Assembly (NCBI RefSeq): GCF_009193265.1
Contig: NZ_VZZZ01000005.1
Location: 431,586-495,585 of the forward strand
Reading direction: 5' to 3'
Source of the DNA: Marinobacter changyiensis
Lineage (GTDB): Bacteria; Pseudomonadota; Gammaproteobacteria; Pseudomonadales; Oleiphilaceae
Length of the DNA: 64,000 nucleotides
The notes under the pieces are model-generated. The model ran no database searches, had not been told where the DNA came from, and saw nothing but the letters and a program-made list of their open reading frames with translations. Shown piece by piece: positions 56,011-64,000 of this stretch. Position 1 is the stretch's first letter; the number at the start of each line of letters is the position of its first letter. Made by a program: the position numbers and the translations under genes.

Positions 56011-56932
56011 GTCGGATGCCAGAGCCTTTATGGCTCTGCTGCTCACCAGCCTGTTGGTGCTGCCGGCCAGTGCCGGAACCTGGCAACATGAGCAGGGCAC
56101 CATTACTCTGGACAAACCACCGGAACGAATCGTTGCCCTGAACTGGGCAGCCACGGAAGCCCTCCTGCTGCTTGGCGTGACGCCCGTGGGCGTGGCAGAC
56201 CGTGATGGCTATGACGTATGGGTAACTGAGCCGGCGCTTCCAGGCCAGGTTCCCAATATCGGAACCCGGGTGGCGCCGAGCCTGGAGGCCATCGCCGAAC
56301 TGAACCCGGACCTGATCGTGACCAGTTCGGAAATGGCCCCCGCCTCCGGTCTGCTGGCAAGCATCGCACCGACATATGCAGTCAGTGTGTACAGGGACGG
56401 CAACAGACCGTTCGAAAAAGCCACCGAGATGCTGACAACGCTCGGCGAAATGCTTGGCCGTGAAGACCGCGCCAACGCCATTCTGACAGACATCGAGCAG
56501 ACCCTGGAAGCCCAGCGCCAGCGGCTTGAAGAATCAGGCATGACAGACAGACCTGTTGCCCTGGTCAACTTCCTGGATGACCGTCACGTGCGCATATACG
56601 CACCCAACGGCCTGTATCAGAGCGCCCTGAGCGCCCTGGGGCTTGAAAATGCCTGGCCCTGGCAGGGTAATTTCTGGGGTTTTTCCGTTGTCGGGCTGGA
56701 AGCCATCGCCCCTTTCCGGGACAGTCGCATTGTGGTGATGTCCCCGGTTTCGCCCGGCCTTGCCGATACCCTGGACAACAGCCCATTCTGGACCTACCTC
56801 CCCCCGGTCACGCGAAACCAGGTGTATCAGATAGACGCAGTTTGGCCATTCGGCGGTGTTTTCCCAGTAAAACGACTGGCGATCATGCTCACCGATGCCC
56901 TGCTGGAAGGAGGCTCCGATAATGTACGCTGA
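56000..56932 (+). CDS. Siderophore-binding periplasmic protein (FhuD-like)
   Basis: A 310-residue substrate-binding protein with a signal peptide (FMALLLTSLLVLPASAG, cleavage near 26) and the type III binding-protein fold: PERIVALNWAATEALLLLGV, GTRVAPSLEAIAELNPDLIV, then a long helix linker and FWGFSVVGLEAIAPF in the second lobe. FhuD-type proteins bind hydroxamate siderophores, and the WGF..VGLEAI pattern fits FhuD better than FepB. It overlaps the ATPase and permease genes. Confidence 0.9.
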   Translation: MSIESDARAFMALLLTSLLVLPASAGTWQHEQGTITLDKPPERIVALNWAATEALLLLGVTPVGVADRDGYDVWVTEPALPGQVPNIGTRVAPSLEAIAELNPDLIVTSSEMAPASGLLASIAPTYAVSVYRDGNRPFEKATEMLTTLGEMLGREDRANAILTDIEQTLEAQRQRLEESGMTDRPVALVNFLDDRHVRIYAPNGLYQSALSALGLENAWPWQGNFWGFSVVGLEAIAPFRDSRIVVMSPVSPGLADTLDNSPFWTYLPPVTRNQVYQIDAVWPFGGVFPVKRLAIMLTDALLEGGSDNVR

Positions 56933-58952
56933 CGCTTCCAGCCTACCTGTTTCACGCCCCGCCATCCCCGCAAAACTCCCGCTCGCGGCGGTGATTCTGT
57001 GGCTGGGGGCCCTGTTCGCCAGCTCTGCGCCCTGGCTTGGTGAACTCGATGCCGAGGCGTTGGTGTCCGCCTTCTGGACCTTTGACCCGGATAATTATTC
57101 GTCGGTACTGGCCCATTATAGCTGGGCACCCCGGGTGTCCATCGCCATCCTGATCGGCTGCGGGCTGGGGCTGGCCGGGGCCGTCACCCAACAGGTATTG
57201 GGTAACCCGCTGGCCTCTCCCACCACCCTTGGCGTAGAAGCCGGTGGTCAATTTGGCATCACCATTGCAACACTGTTTGTACCGGGCTTATTGGCCTTCA
57301 GCCCCGACCTGGCAGCCATTGCCGGAGGTTTGCTGGCTATCGGTTTGGTCATCGTCCTCACCTGGCGGCTTGGGTTCTCACCGGTAACCGTTATTCTGGC
57401 CGGGCTGGTCACTACCTTCTTCCTGGGTGCCATGAACATGGCATTCCTGCTACTCAAGGGAGAGTGGCTGGGCAATCTGTTTATCTGGGGTGCCGGTTCC
57501 CTGGTCCAGAACAACTGGGGGCCCTTTACGGAGCTCTGGCCCCGCGTGGCTATTCTCGCCATTCTGATGTTGCTATTGATGCGGCCGCTGCAGTTGCTGC
57601 AACTGGGGCAGACTTCCGCCAGTGCCCTCGGTGCCAGCGTTGGGCTTATTCGCGCACTGGCGCTGTTTCTGGTGGTTCTGATGACGGCCACGGTGGTCAG
57701 CCGGGTTGGCGTGGTGGCCTTTGTGGGGCTGGCTGCACCGGTGCTGGCCCGGCTGTTGGGCGCCCGCACCCTGGGCAGAAGGCTGCTCTGGAGCACCCTC
57801 ATGGGCGGCGGGTTGCTGCTTCTGGCAGACACTCTCGCACACTGGGCCTCCACCTGGGGTGATGGTTCCCTGGTGCCCACTGGCACCACCACCGCCCTGA
57901 TTGGCGGCCCGATCATCCTGCTGGCCCTGCAGAGTTTTCGGAACACCCACCACATGCCGGGGCAGGAATCCGGCCCGGCGGGTTTTCTGCCCAAGCGCCG
58001 GCCTCCCGTTCTGGTCACCGGCATCATTACCGCCCTGCTTTTCATCACCGTGATTGTGTCCATGGGCTGGGCTCCGGGCCTGGAGGGCTGGAACTGGACG
58101 GCGATCACGCAATGGGACCAAGTCTGGGTATGGCGCGGCCCGCGGCTGTTGGCAGCCATGCTTGCCGGCGTGGCGCTGGGGCTCGCCGGCACACTGATTC
58201 AGAGGATGACGGGCAACCCCATGGGCAGCCCGGAGATGCTGGGCATCAGCGGTGGCGCCGCACTGGTCATGGTATTGATTGTACTCTCGGGTGCAGAAGT
58301 CAGCCGGCTTGGCCAGCTTGGTGCAGCCACACTGGGGGCCGCTGGTGCCCTTGGCCTGTTGATACTGCTCGCCCGCAAGCACCGGTTCGCGGGTAATCAG
58401 CTGCTGCTTGGCGGGCTGGCCCTGTACGTGTTCATGGACGCCGGCCTGCGGCTGGTGATGGCCTCTGGCGGAACCGTTGCCTCGCAACTGTTGAACTGGA
58501 TGTACGGTTCCACCTGGCTGATCTCCGAGAGCGAGGCTTTCGGCCTGCTGGGCTTCGTGGTGCTGGTCAGTGGTTTGCTGCTGTTGATTGTGCGCCCACT
58601 GACGATTCTGCCCCTCGGCGATACGGCGGCATCGTCCCTCGGGCTTTCGGTGTCTCGTGCCCGGCTGCTGCTTCTGCTACTGGCGGCGGCGCTGACCGCC
58701 TCGGCGACGGTTGTGATCGGCCCACTGAGTTTCGTGGGGCTGATTGCACCACACCTGGCAAGAGTACTGGGGCAACAAACGGTTGGCCGGCAGTTAATCG
58801 TCGCAGCTTTGGTAGGCGGCCTGCTGCTTGCCGTGGCGGATTACCTGTCCCGAATCGTGGTCTTTCCCAACCAGTTGCCGGCCGGCTTGCTGGCCGCGCT
58901 GGTTGGTGGCGTTTATTTCCTGTGGGGATTAAGCCGCCATGGCCACACGTGA
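56922..58952 (+). CDS. Fused ferrisiderophore permease (FhuB-like, double length)
   Basis: A 676-residue membrane protein made of two FecCD-type halves, each about ten TMs. The first half contains VTQQVLGNPLASPTTLGVEAG and the second LIQRMTGNPMGSPEMLGISGG, the paired coupling motifs that contact the ATPase. This fused FhuB arrangement is used for ferric hydroxamate import. I start at MYADASSLPV, which has GGAGG eight bases upstream and overlaps the binding-protein gene by 11 bp; an ATG 27 bases earlier lacks a site. Confidence 0.93.
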   Translation: MYADASSLPVSRPAIPAKLPLAAVILWLGALFASSAPWLGELDAEALVSAFWTFDPDNYSSVLAHYSWAPRVSIAILIGCGLGLAGAVTQQVLGNPLASPTTLGVEAGGQFGITIATLFVPGLLAFSPDLAAIAGGLLAIGLVIVLTWRLGFSPVTVILAGLVTTFFLGAMNMAFLLLKGEWLGNLFIWGAGSLVQNNWGPFTELWPRVAILAILMLLLMRPLQLLQLGQTSASALGASVGLIRALALFLVVLMTATVVSRVGVVAFVGLAAPVLARLLGARTLGRRLLWSTLMGGGLLLLADTLAHWASTWGDGSLVPTGTTTALIGGPIILLALQSFRNTHHMPGQESGPAGFLPKRRPPVLVTGIITALLFITVIVSMGWAPGLEGWNWTAITQWDQVWVWRGPRLLAAMLAGVALGLAGTLIQRMTGNPMGSPEMLGISGGAALVMVLIVLSGAEVSRLGQLGAATLGAAGALGLLILLARKHRFAGNQLLLGGLALYVFMDAGLRLVMASGGTVASQLLNWMYGSTWLISESEAFGLLGFVVLVSGLLLLIVRPLTILPLGDTAASSLGLSVSRARLLLLLLAAALTASATVVIGPLSFVGLIAPHLARVLGQQTVGRQLIVAALVGGLLLAVADYLSRIVVFPNQLPAGLLAALVGGVYFLWGLSRHGHT

Positions 58953-59760
58953 CAACGCCGGAATGACAGCCCCATGGGCCGAACGTTACGCCCGGCTCCT
59001 GGCGTCGGCCGGAGTGGATCAGGAACCCCTACTTGCCCAGGCTTCTCCGGCTGCTGCCGGCGTGCGACGCGGCCTGTTTTCGCTGGCACACTGCCTGGAA
59101 TACCCGGCGCTGCTGATCAATCAGGTAAACGCCGATTACCCCCACGCCTCCGAATCGCGCTCAGTCCGGGCCCGGGTTTCTGTACTTCAGCAGGATCTGG
59201 CGTTAAATGTGATTGCCCCACTTACCGTAGCCCTGTTCCGGGACGGCCAGGCTCCCCTGCCCGATCCCCAGCGTATTTTTCTCGCTCCTGCAGAGGATGG
59301 AGAGACGACCACCTCACGCTGGTTCCAGGCACCAGGTGTGCCCGCCGTCGATGAGGGACACTTTGTCCGCTCGGTCGGGATGCAGACAAGGGCGTGGTAT
59401 CCCGTGTTCAGGCAGCAACTGGGGGTAAGCCCCGGAGCCTACTGGAGCAGTATCGGGCTTGGATTGGGGGCGCCATTTTCGATGGTGTGGAATCTGGTAG
59501 AGCCTGATCAAACCTGTGATCTGGCCCAGCGCTGGCTCGCGGAGTTCAGCAACGACGCCAACCAGTTCATCGACTGGATTCCGGCTGTGTTCGGCGGGCA
59601 GACGACAGCCATTCCGCAGCGGAAGGGGTGTTGTCTGAAGTATCTGTTGCCGGGAGGTGAATATTGCGGCACCTGTGGTGTCTATCGCAAGCAGCGCCTG
59701 GCAGCCCTCAGGCAACAAAACCCGAGCCCAGGACCAGGCCAATGGCAACCAGGCCGTTAA
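58939..59760 (+). CDS. FhuF-like siderophore-iron reductase
   Basis: This 273-residue protein ends with the FhuF [2Fe-2S] motif: C231-C232, then ten residues, C243-x2-C246 (GCCLKYLLPGGEYCGTCG). The rest is a soluble helical domain with conserved WSSIGLGLGAPFSMVWN. FhuF reduces ferric hydroxamates in the cytoplasm to release iron. Its start overlaps the permease gene by 14 bp; a second ATG at 58963 is possible. The C-terminal codons overlap a small gene on the opposite strand. Confidence 0.9.
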   Translation: MATRDNAGMTAPWAERYARLLASAGVDQEPLLAQASPAAAGVRRGLFSLAHCLEYPALLINQVNADYPHASESRSVRARVSVLQQDLALNVIAPLTVALFRDGQAPLPDPQRIFLAPAEDGETTTSRWFQAPGVPAVDEGHFVRSVGMQTRAWYPVFRQQLGVSPGAYWSSIGLGLGAPFSMVWNLVEPDQTCDLAQRWLAEFSNDANQFIDWIPAVFGGQTTAIPQRKGCCLKYLLPGGEYCGTCGVYRKQRLAALRQQNPSPGPGQWQPGR

Positions 59761-59818
59761 CCACGCCAGCACCTGCGGCCAGTTTTAATCCTTCGATAAT
59801 TTCCTGTTCAGGTGTCAT
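59708..59818 (-). CDS. 36-residue single-TM miniprotein downstream of the siderophore receptor
   Basis: ATG with GGAGG seven bases upstream encodes 36 residues: an acidic start (MTPEQEIIEGLKLA) and one Gly/Val/Leu-rich helix (GAGVVNGLVAIGLVLGSGFV). It lies on the receptor strand 68 bp beyond the receptor stop, just after a strong terminator hairpin, so it would be expressed by readthrough or its own promoter. Its 3' half is antisense to the reductase gene. No known family. The clean ribosome site and membrane character suggest a real gene. Confidence 0.5.
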   Translation of the reverse strand: MTPEQEIIEGLKLAAGAGVVNGLVAIGLVLGSGFVA

Positions 59819-59846
59819 TCCTTTTCCTCCCTTCTGTCGTTGGGTC

Positions 59847-59876
59847 AAAAGGGGGCGGGAATGATTCCCCGCCCCC
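59847..59876 (-). terminator. Rho-independent terminator of the TonB-dependent receptor gene
   Basis: On the minus strand GGGGGCGGGG / CCCGCCCCC forms a GC-rich stem (nine pairs plus extension ATT/AAT with one bulge), followed directly by TTTT (59850-59847). It starts 10 bp after the receptor stop codon. Textbook hairpin plus U-tract. Confidence 0.85.
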
Positions 59877-59886
59877 AGCTTTCCGG

Positions 59887-62064
59887 TCAGTAAACCCAGG
59901 AAACCGTCAGGCTGGCGTTTGCCGGCTCTCCGTAGAAGCCCTGGGCAGATGCGCCAAACTTCTTGAGACTCTCGATGTATTTTTCGTCGCTGACATTGTT
60001 GACATTGAGCCTGGCATTCCAGTCGGGGGCGAAGTCGTAGCTGGCCATCAGATCCACCACCGCATAGCTTTCCTGCTCGGTAACGATCTTGGCTCCGGCG
60101 TTGGGCCCGGTTGTGGCCTCGCCCTGATCCTGGCTGATAGACGACTGCCAGCGCACCTGACTTCCGACCTCCAGGCCTTCGACGCCCGGCACTTTCCAGA
60201 TTCCCCGTAGCTGTGCCAGGTGCTCCGGCACAAAGGATCTGGCAGAGTTGCCACCGGCGTCTTCAATGTCCACGTAGGTGTAACCGGCGAACAACTGAAT
60301 TCGATCGGTCACGTCTCCGACAAACTCAAGTTCAACACCCTGGCTCTGGAGACCGTCTATCCCCCGGTAATAAGGGTCTTGAGTACCCGGGAAAGTTCCG
60401 GCAGCCTCGGCGACGTTGTGCTGCTCAGTCTGGAACAGAGCCACAGTGGTGTTCACGCGGTCATCCACGAACTCACTCTTGAGCCCCAGCTCATAGTTGA
60501 CGCCATCAATCGGGTCCAGCCGGCCGCGGTTGATGTCCAGCTCGGTTTGTGGGGTGAAGATTTCGGTGTAACTGGCGTAAACGGAATGGTCGTCGTTCAG
60601 ATCGTAGATCAGCCCGGCGTAGGGTGTTTCAACCGCATCATAACTGGTTGTTTTTGTGAGGCCGTAGCTGGTGCCTTCGCTATCGAGCCAGGACAGACGA
60701 AGCCCGGTAATCGCCGTAAGGTTATCCGTCAGGGTCCAGCGCGCGGCGGCGTAGGTTGAGGCCTCACGATCCGTCCAGTCCGATCCATCAACGCCGTTAT
60801 TGAAGGCCGGCCGGGAGTAGTTACCGTCCCACTGATTCAGGGGCGGAAGTGGGTTGCCAATGCCTTGACCATAGCGGGACTCGTCCACCGTTTCAGAGCG
60901 CGACCAGGTCGCACCGAGTACCAGTTCGTGGGTGCGATTGGCCAGGTTGAAGGGGCCAGTTGTATAGGCATCCACCACCCACTGCTCTATGTTGAGATCA
61001 TACTGGCTCGGGTAGGCCATTAACCCTTCGCCGGTCTGTGGATCCGGAGTACCGAACTGGTAGAACAACTCTGAATCACTGTCATTCTCCAGCCGGAATA
61101 CAGTGCCCTTGGCCTGCCAGCCCCCTGCCAGCTCCTGTTGCAGTTCCACAAAACTGTTGTGCTGGGTGTTGTCCCAATAGGACCAGTCCGACGCGGTGCT
61201 GGTTGAGCGGGCGAAATCTGTTGCGGTGCCGTCGGTGTAGAACAGCGGCAACGCGCCCCACAGCGGGCTGTCGGTATCCGAGGTCTGGATGGAGTGGCCC
61301 AGCGTCAGCAGCGTGGTGTCCGTCAGGTCGGCCTCAAGCACGCCGTAGAACATCTGTTTCTCATTGCTGTAGCGGTCCAGGTAGGAATTTTTGTCCTCGT
61401 AACCGGCCACTACCCGGCCACGGACGGCACCGGATTCCGAAACCGCGCCAGACAAATCCCCGACAATGCGTTTCTGGTCCCAGGATCCTCCGGTGACAGC
61501 AACCGAGGCATTGGTCTCTGCTGTCGGGCGTTTACGGATGAAGTTAACGGTTGCTGACGGATTACCGGTGCCGGTCATCAGGCCATTGGCGCCCCGCACC
61601 ACCTCGACCCTGTCAAAGAATGCGGTGTCCAGTTCGCCCTGGACGTTATCGTAGACCGCCGGCAGGCCGACGCCATCGTACTGGAAGTTGTTGATATCAA
61701 ACCCGCGAGAGGTGTAGTAAGTGCGATCCGTCTCGACCGACTCCACCGTCACCCCGGTAGTGCCTTCAAGAACGTCGTTGATATCATTTTGGGCAAAATC
61801 GTCCATCTGCTCGCGGGTCACCACGGTTATTGCCTGCGGCGTTTCCCGGTGCCCGAGTTCCATCTTCATGGAGGTCGTGGTTGCGCCACTGGTGTAACTG
61901 CCGGTGGACTCAGAGGACACCTGGCCACGTTCAGCGGATACCTCCAGTGCTTCCAGGGTTGTGGCCTGGTTTTCCTGGGCTGAAGCGAAAGCCGGCAGGG
62001 TTGCACAAACGATTGCTGTGAACAGTGTCTTGCGGCGGAATACGGGTTCCGGAATTCGGGACAT
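59887..62064 (-). CDS. TonB-dependent siderophore receptor (FhuE/FpvA-like)
   Basis: A 725-residue outer-membrane receptor. The signal peptide ends near ASA-QEN (residue 29). The plug domain (about 55-190) includes RETPQAITVVTREQMDDF, YTSRGFDINNFQYDGV and FDRVEVVRGANGLMTGTGNPSATVNFIRK in part, the ferric-hydroxamate/catecholate receptor pattern. The rest is a 22-stranded barrel ending in NASLTVSWVY. It resembles FhuE/FpvA receptors. Transcribed toward the reductase gene from a Fur-box-like promoter, it supplies substrate to the FhuD-like protein. No siderophore synthesis genes are in the window. Confidence 0.93.
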   Translation of the reverse strand: MSRIPEPVFRRKTLFTAIVCATLPAFASAQENQATTLEALEVSAERGQVSSESTGSYTSGATTTSMKMELGHRETPQAITVVTREQMDDFAQNDINDVLEGTTGVTVESVETDRTYYTSRGFDINNFQYDGVGLPAVYDNVQGELDTAFFDRVEVVRGANGLMTGTGNPSATVNFIRKRPTAETNASVAVTGGSWDQKRIVGDLSGAVSESGAVRGRVVAGYEDKNSYLDRYSNEKQMFYGVLEADLTDTTLLTLGHSIQTSDTDSPLWGALPLFYTDGTATDFARSTSTASDWSYWDNTQHNSFVELQQELAGGWQAKGTVFRLENDSDSELFYQFGTPDPQTGEGLMAYPSQYDLNIEQWVVDAYTTGPFNLANRTHELVLGATWSRSETVDESRYGQGIGNPLPPLNQWDGNYSRPAFNNGVDGSDWTDREASTYAAARWTLTDNLTAITGLRLSWLDSEGTSYGLTKTTSYDAVETPYAGLIYDLNDDHSVYASYTEIFTPQTELDINRGRLDPIDGVNYELGLKSEFVDDRVNTTVALFQTEQHNVAEAAGTFPGTQDPYYRGIDGLQSQGVELEFVGDVTDRIQLFAGYTYVDIEDAGGNSARSFVPEHLAQLRGIWKVPGVEGLEVGSQVRWQSSISQDQGEATTGPNAGAKIVTEQESYAVVDLMASYDFAPDWNARLNVNNVSDEKYIESLKKFGASAQGFYGEPANASLTVSWVY

Positions 62065-62114
62065 CTTTTTCTCCGTTACAGGGTTCGGTGTGGGCTTAGA
62101 TCTTATTTGCGCAT

Positions 62115-62133
62115 ATTAATACGAATCATTATC
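62115..62133. promoter_or_regulatory. Fur-box-like site upstream of the TonB-dependent receptor
   Basis: Read on the minus strand, GATAATGATTCGTATTAAT matches the Fur consensus at 13 of 19 positions. It lies about 50 bp before the receptor start and 88 bp before the opposite-strand 55-residue frame, so it could serve both. Confidence 0.65.
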
Positions 62134-62220
62134 ATTTGAAAGACAGAAACACTGATTCATCAAGTTTTTATCGTCCTATCTATTTCTCTGCAGGCAGGAC
62201 TCCTCGTGGGAGCCCTGAAG

Positions 62221-62388
62221 ATGCGGAAACTGGTACGCCTGAGCATCGAATACGAGGAAGTCAAAGAGGAAGAGGATCTTCTGGAAAGCCTGGCTGAACG
62301 TATCCGCGATGTACGGATGGACCCTGACGGTGCCCTCTGGTGGTTTTTTAAGGCAAAATCATCCCGAGCGCCATCAGCACAGGGGTAA
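62221..62388 (+). CDS. Small acidic 55-residue protein divergent from the receptor
   Basis: The ATG has GGGAG eight bases upstream. The product (MRKLVRLSIEYEEVKEEED start, then LLESLAERIRDVRMDPDGAL and WWFFKAKSSRAPSAQG) is charged and mostly helical, with a Trp-Trp-Phe-Phe patch. There is no signal peptide and no known family. It overlaps the end of the convergent prenyltransferase gene by 41 bp. Its closeness to the Fur-box-like site hints at iron regulation. Real gene status is moderately supported. Confidence 0.45.
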   Translation: MRKLVRLSIEYEEVKEEEDLLESLAERIRDVRMDPDGALWWFFKAKSSRAPSAQG

Positions 62389-63229
62389 GCAGGCAAACAA
62401 GGACGTTCGCTGCCATCGTTCCCGCCAGGCGGCCGGGTTGTTGAGGGAACCTCACAATCCGGTACGCGCTCCAGACGGCAGCCGGTGCCGTCAGCAAACC
62501 GACAAGCACGGTTAAAGGGAGTAGCTGCACCACCACGGCGATTACCAGTGCGCCATAGGCAGCCAGCACCTGGCCTGCAAATACGCGGGCGCCGGTGTTA
62601 TAGCCATAGCGGATAAGCAGATGACGCCGGCCTGCTGCCCTGTCCGCCTCCACATCCGGGAACTGGTTGAGCAGTAACAGGTTGTTGACCAGAAAGAACA
62701 CGACCAGCCCAGCCGCCAGCGCCTCGATGGAATAAGTCCCGGTTAAAGCATAGTCTGTCCCGGGAATCATCAACAGCCCGAAGCCGGCCCCCGGCGCCCA
62801 CAGGCAAAGCAGCGGGCTTCGTGTCAGGTAGCGCGTATAGGCAAGCACCAGGGCCAGTCCGGTCACCCCGAACGGCAGAATTCCGAGCCGTGTCTGCCAG
62901 AGAAACCACACGCCGACAGCGACCACTGCCAGCAGCATCAAAACGCCCATAGCCAGCACCAGGGGCGCCGTTTGCGGATGACCCGGCAGAAACCCACTGC
63001 CCCCACTGAAAGGCGTGCGCCGGGTGCTGGCATCCAGGCCAGAGCGGAAATCCTCATACTCATTGAACACATTCACAGCTGCATGAGCCGCAAGAGCGCC
63101 GACCATAACCAGCAACACATTCAGCCCGAGCCAGTGGCCACCGAAACGCGCTGCCGTTGCCCAGCCCAGCAGCACACAAACTGGCGCCAACAACAGGAAA
63201 GGCGGACGCGCCGTTCGCCATATACTCAT
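62348..63229 (-). CDS. UbiA-family prenyltransferase (MenA-like)
   Basis: This 293-residue membrane protein has about nine TMs. The first Asp-rich motif region is AAVNVFNEYEDFRSGLD, with Asn-Glu-x-Glu-Asp replacing the usual NDxxD, and the second is NQFPDVEADRAAGRRHLLIRYG, like the MenA second motif DxxxDxxxG(K/R)R. It would attach a prenyl chain to an aromatic acceptor. MenA-like is likelier than UbiA, but the acceptor is not known. I chose the second Met (MSIWRTARPPF), with GGAA nine bases upstream. Confidence 0.82.
   Translation of the reverse strand: MSIWRTARPPFLLLAPVCVLLGWATAARFGGHWLGLNVLLVMVGALAAHAAVNVFNEYEDFRSGLDASTRRTPFSGGSGFLPGHPQTAPLVLAMGVLMLLAVVAVGVWFLWQTRLGILPFGVTGLALVLAYTRYLTRSPLLCLWAPGAGFGLLMIPGTDYALTGTYSIEALAAGLVVFFLVNNLLLLNQFPDVEADRAAGRRHLLIRYGYNTGARVFAGQVLAAYGALVIAVVVQLLPLTVLVGLLTAPAAVWSAYRIVRFPQQPGRLAGTMAANVLVCLLTPVLMALGMILP
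62528..62555. repeat. Right copy of a 28-bp exact direct repeat, inside the prenyltransferase gene
   Basis: Identical to 53225-53252, same orientation. On the minus strand it encodes ALVIAVVV in a TM segment of the intact prenyltransferase, so the sequence originates from this gene family. Confidence 0.85.
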
Positions 63230-63822
63230 AGTTTTTGCTTCCATGACTCCGTCAGCGATTGAGCCAACGTTGCGTAGCCATTTTCGGGCGCAGAGCTACG
63301 CCGTTCAACAGGATTAACGACTGTAAAGAATATCGACGGAATGAACTCCCACAAGAAAGCCCTGCCTTACGACCCGGTATTGATCTTTGAAAACGACATA
63401 TAGCCTTAATCGACATGGCTGGCGCAAAAAAAAAGACCAGAATTTCTTCTAAATGGAGATCATATAAATCGGCCTTGCTTTGTGGGCGTCAGCATAATTT
63501 ACGTACCTTGAGGTCGGTTTGGTGTCTAAGTACCTTTTAAATGCAGGAATAACTATAAAACGACCTATTTAAATGTTTTTATTCCGATCACCCTGCTTAA
63601 AGCCATCGCTGAAATAAAACATGACGCCTAAGGCGATGCATTTAGGCGCCGTCAATGTCGAAGATGCTTACACCTGCATCTCTACATCAATTAGGTTTTT
63701 ATTATATCTCATTGAAATATTGGAATTTTAAATAAGTGGTATGGATGATGCTTACTACTTGGTACCGCTGATGTGCGTATTTGTTTACCGCTACCAGCGT
63801 CCATAACCAAGGAGAGACAACT
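63230..63822. other. AT-rich 593-bp intergenic region before the window-end secreted protein
   Basis: I see no gene. The stretch from about 63300 is more AT-rich than the rest of the window and includes a poly-A run (63425-63433). CGCCTAA (63625-63631) and TTAGGCG (63642-63648) make a 7-bp inverted repeat. It probably contains the promoter and a leader for the gene at 63823; the composition may signal recent acquisition. Confidence 0.4.
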
Positions 63823-64000
63823 ATGAACACTACCTTTAAAAGAACGCTTCTATCATCTCTTGTCGTGCCCTTTGCACTGGGCGCCTCAGTTGCCAACGCG
63901 GAGCTGATTACCGATTGGGGTTACTCGACCACTAACGTGTTTGAGAATGCTACTTTCAGCAGTGGAAACGGCACCACTACCGAAAACCCCCAAAGCCTGT
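63823..64000 (+). CDS. N-terminal part of a secreted protein (possible THxN/PEP-CTERM type), cut by window edge
   Basis: AAGGAG seven bases upstream of the ATG supports the start. The first 26 residues are a Sec signal peptide (FKRTLLSSLVVPFALGASVA, cleavage near ANA-EL). The mature start LITDWGYSTTNVFENATFSS followed by GNGTTTENPQS resembles the opening of THxN-family extracellular proteins, which often end in a PEP-CTERM sorting signal. The C-terminus is outside the window, so this cannot be checked here. Confidence 0.55.
   Translation, partial: MNTTFKRTLLSSLVVPFALGASVANAELITDWGYSTTNVFENATFSSGNGTTTENPQSL

Noticed and set aside
53225..62555. Direct repeat as phage or integrase attachment sites
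   Set aside because: No integrase, tRNA gene or phage gene lies in or beside the module, and the repeat is coding sequence of a prenyltransferase.

Overview
This window looks like chromosome from a moderately GC-rich marine gammaproteobacterium. It is most consistent with Marinobacter or a close relative. The signs are a complete nuoA-N operon with a fused nuoCD, a DNA-binding-domain-less (type B) PutA beside an Lrp-type regulator, and YajD, RlmA, RarD, YebE and DUF3010 housekeeping families. TRAP transport and a Fur-boxed ferrisiderophore locus fit a marine heterotroph. The genus is inference; no rRNA, tRNA, CRISPR array or insertion sequence was seen.

Layout. Bases 1-8.9 kb hold scattered housekeeping and membrane genes: partial mtgA, an EamA permease, yajD, a fatty acid desaturase, a serine hydrolase, a DUF3096 miniprotein, rlmA, a DsbA-family oxidoreductase, rarD and a yebE-like gene. 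From 9 to 13.5 kb lie putA and its divergent Lrp/AsnC regulator. From 13.9 to 24.6 kb a LysR gene is followed by a co-directional catabolic cluster: D-glutamate cyclase-type DUF1445, TRAP DctPQM, DUF2848, amidase, old yellow enzyme and 5-oxoprolinase PxpABC. From 24.6 to 30.3 kb come a nitrate/nitrite-type chemoreceptor, a lipoprotein, a Bcr/CflA exporter and DUF3010. From 30.4 to 45.3 kb is respiratory complex I, 13 genes on the minus strand.

From 45.5 to 53.2 kb come a beheaded DUF2892 gene, a two-TM ion channel with an unusual filter, an ABC/FtsX/HlyD efflux set, gltS and a LysE exporter. From 53.2 to 62.1 kb is a siderophore-iron module: an ABC exporter, FhuC/D/B-like importer, FhuF-like reductase, TonB-dependent receptor and a tiny membrane protein. 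It carries three Fur-box-like sites. The module is bracketed by a 28-bp exact direct repeat. The right copy lies inside an intact UbiA/MenA-like prenyltransferase gene and the left copy is a fragment of a homologous gene. The window ends in the start of a secreted protein.

Two themes stand out. The 9-24.6 kb stretch funnels proline, and probably a 5-oxoproline- or lactam-type compound, into glutamate. The 53-62 kb stretch is a self-contained xenosiderophore-type uptake unit whose edges suggest past rearrangement. Smaller points are a TTG-started exporter gene whose Shine-Dalgarno sits in a hairpin, a strong hairpin between dctP and dctQ, and several short genes.
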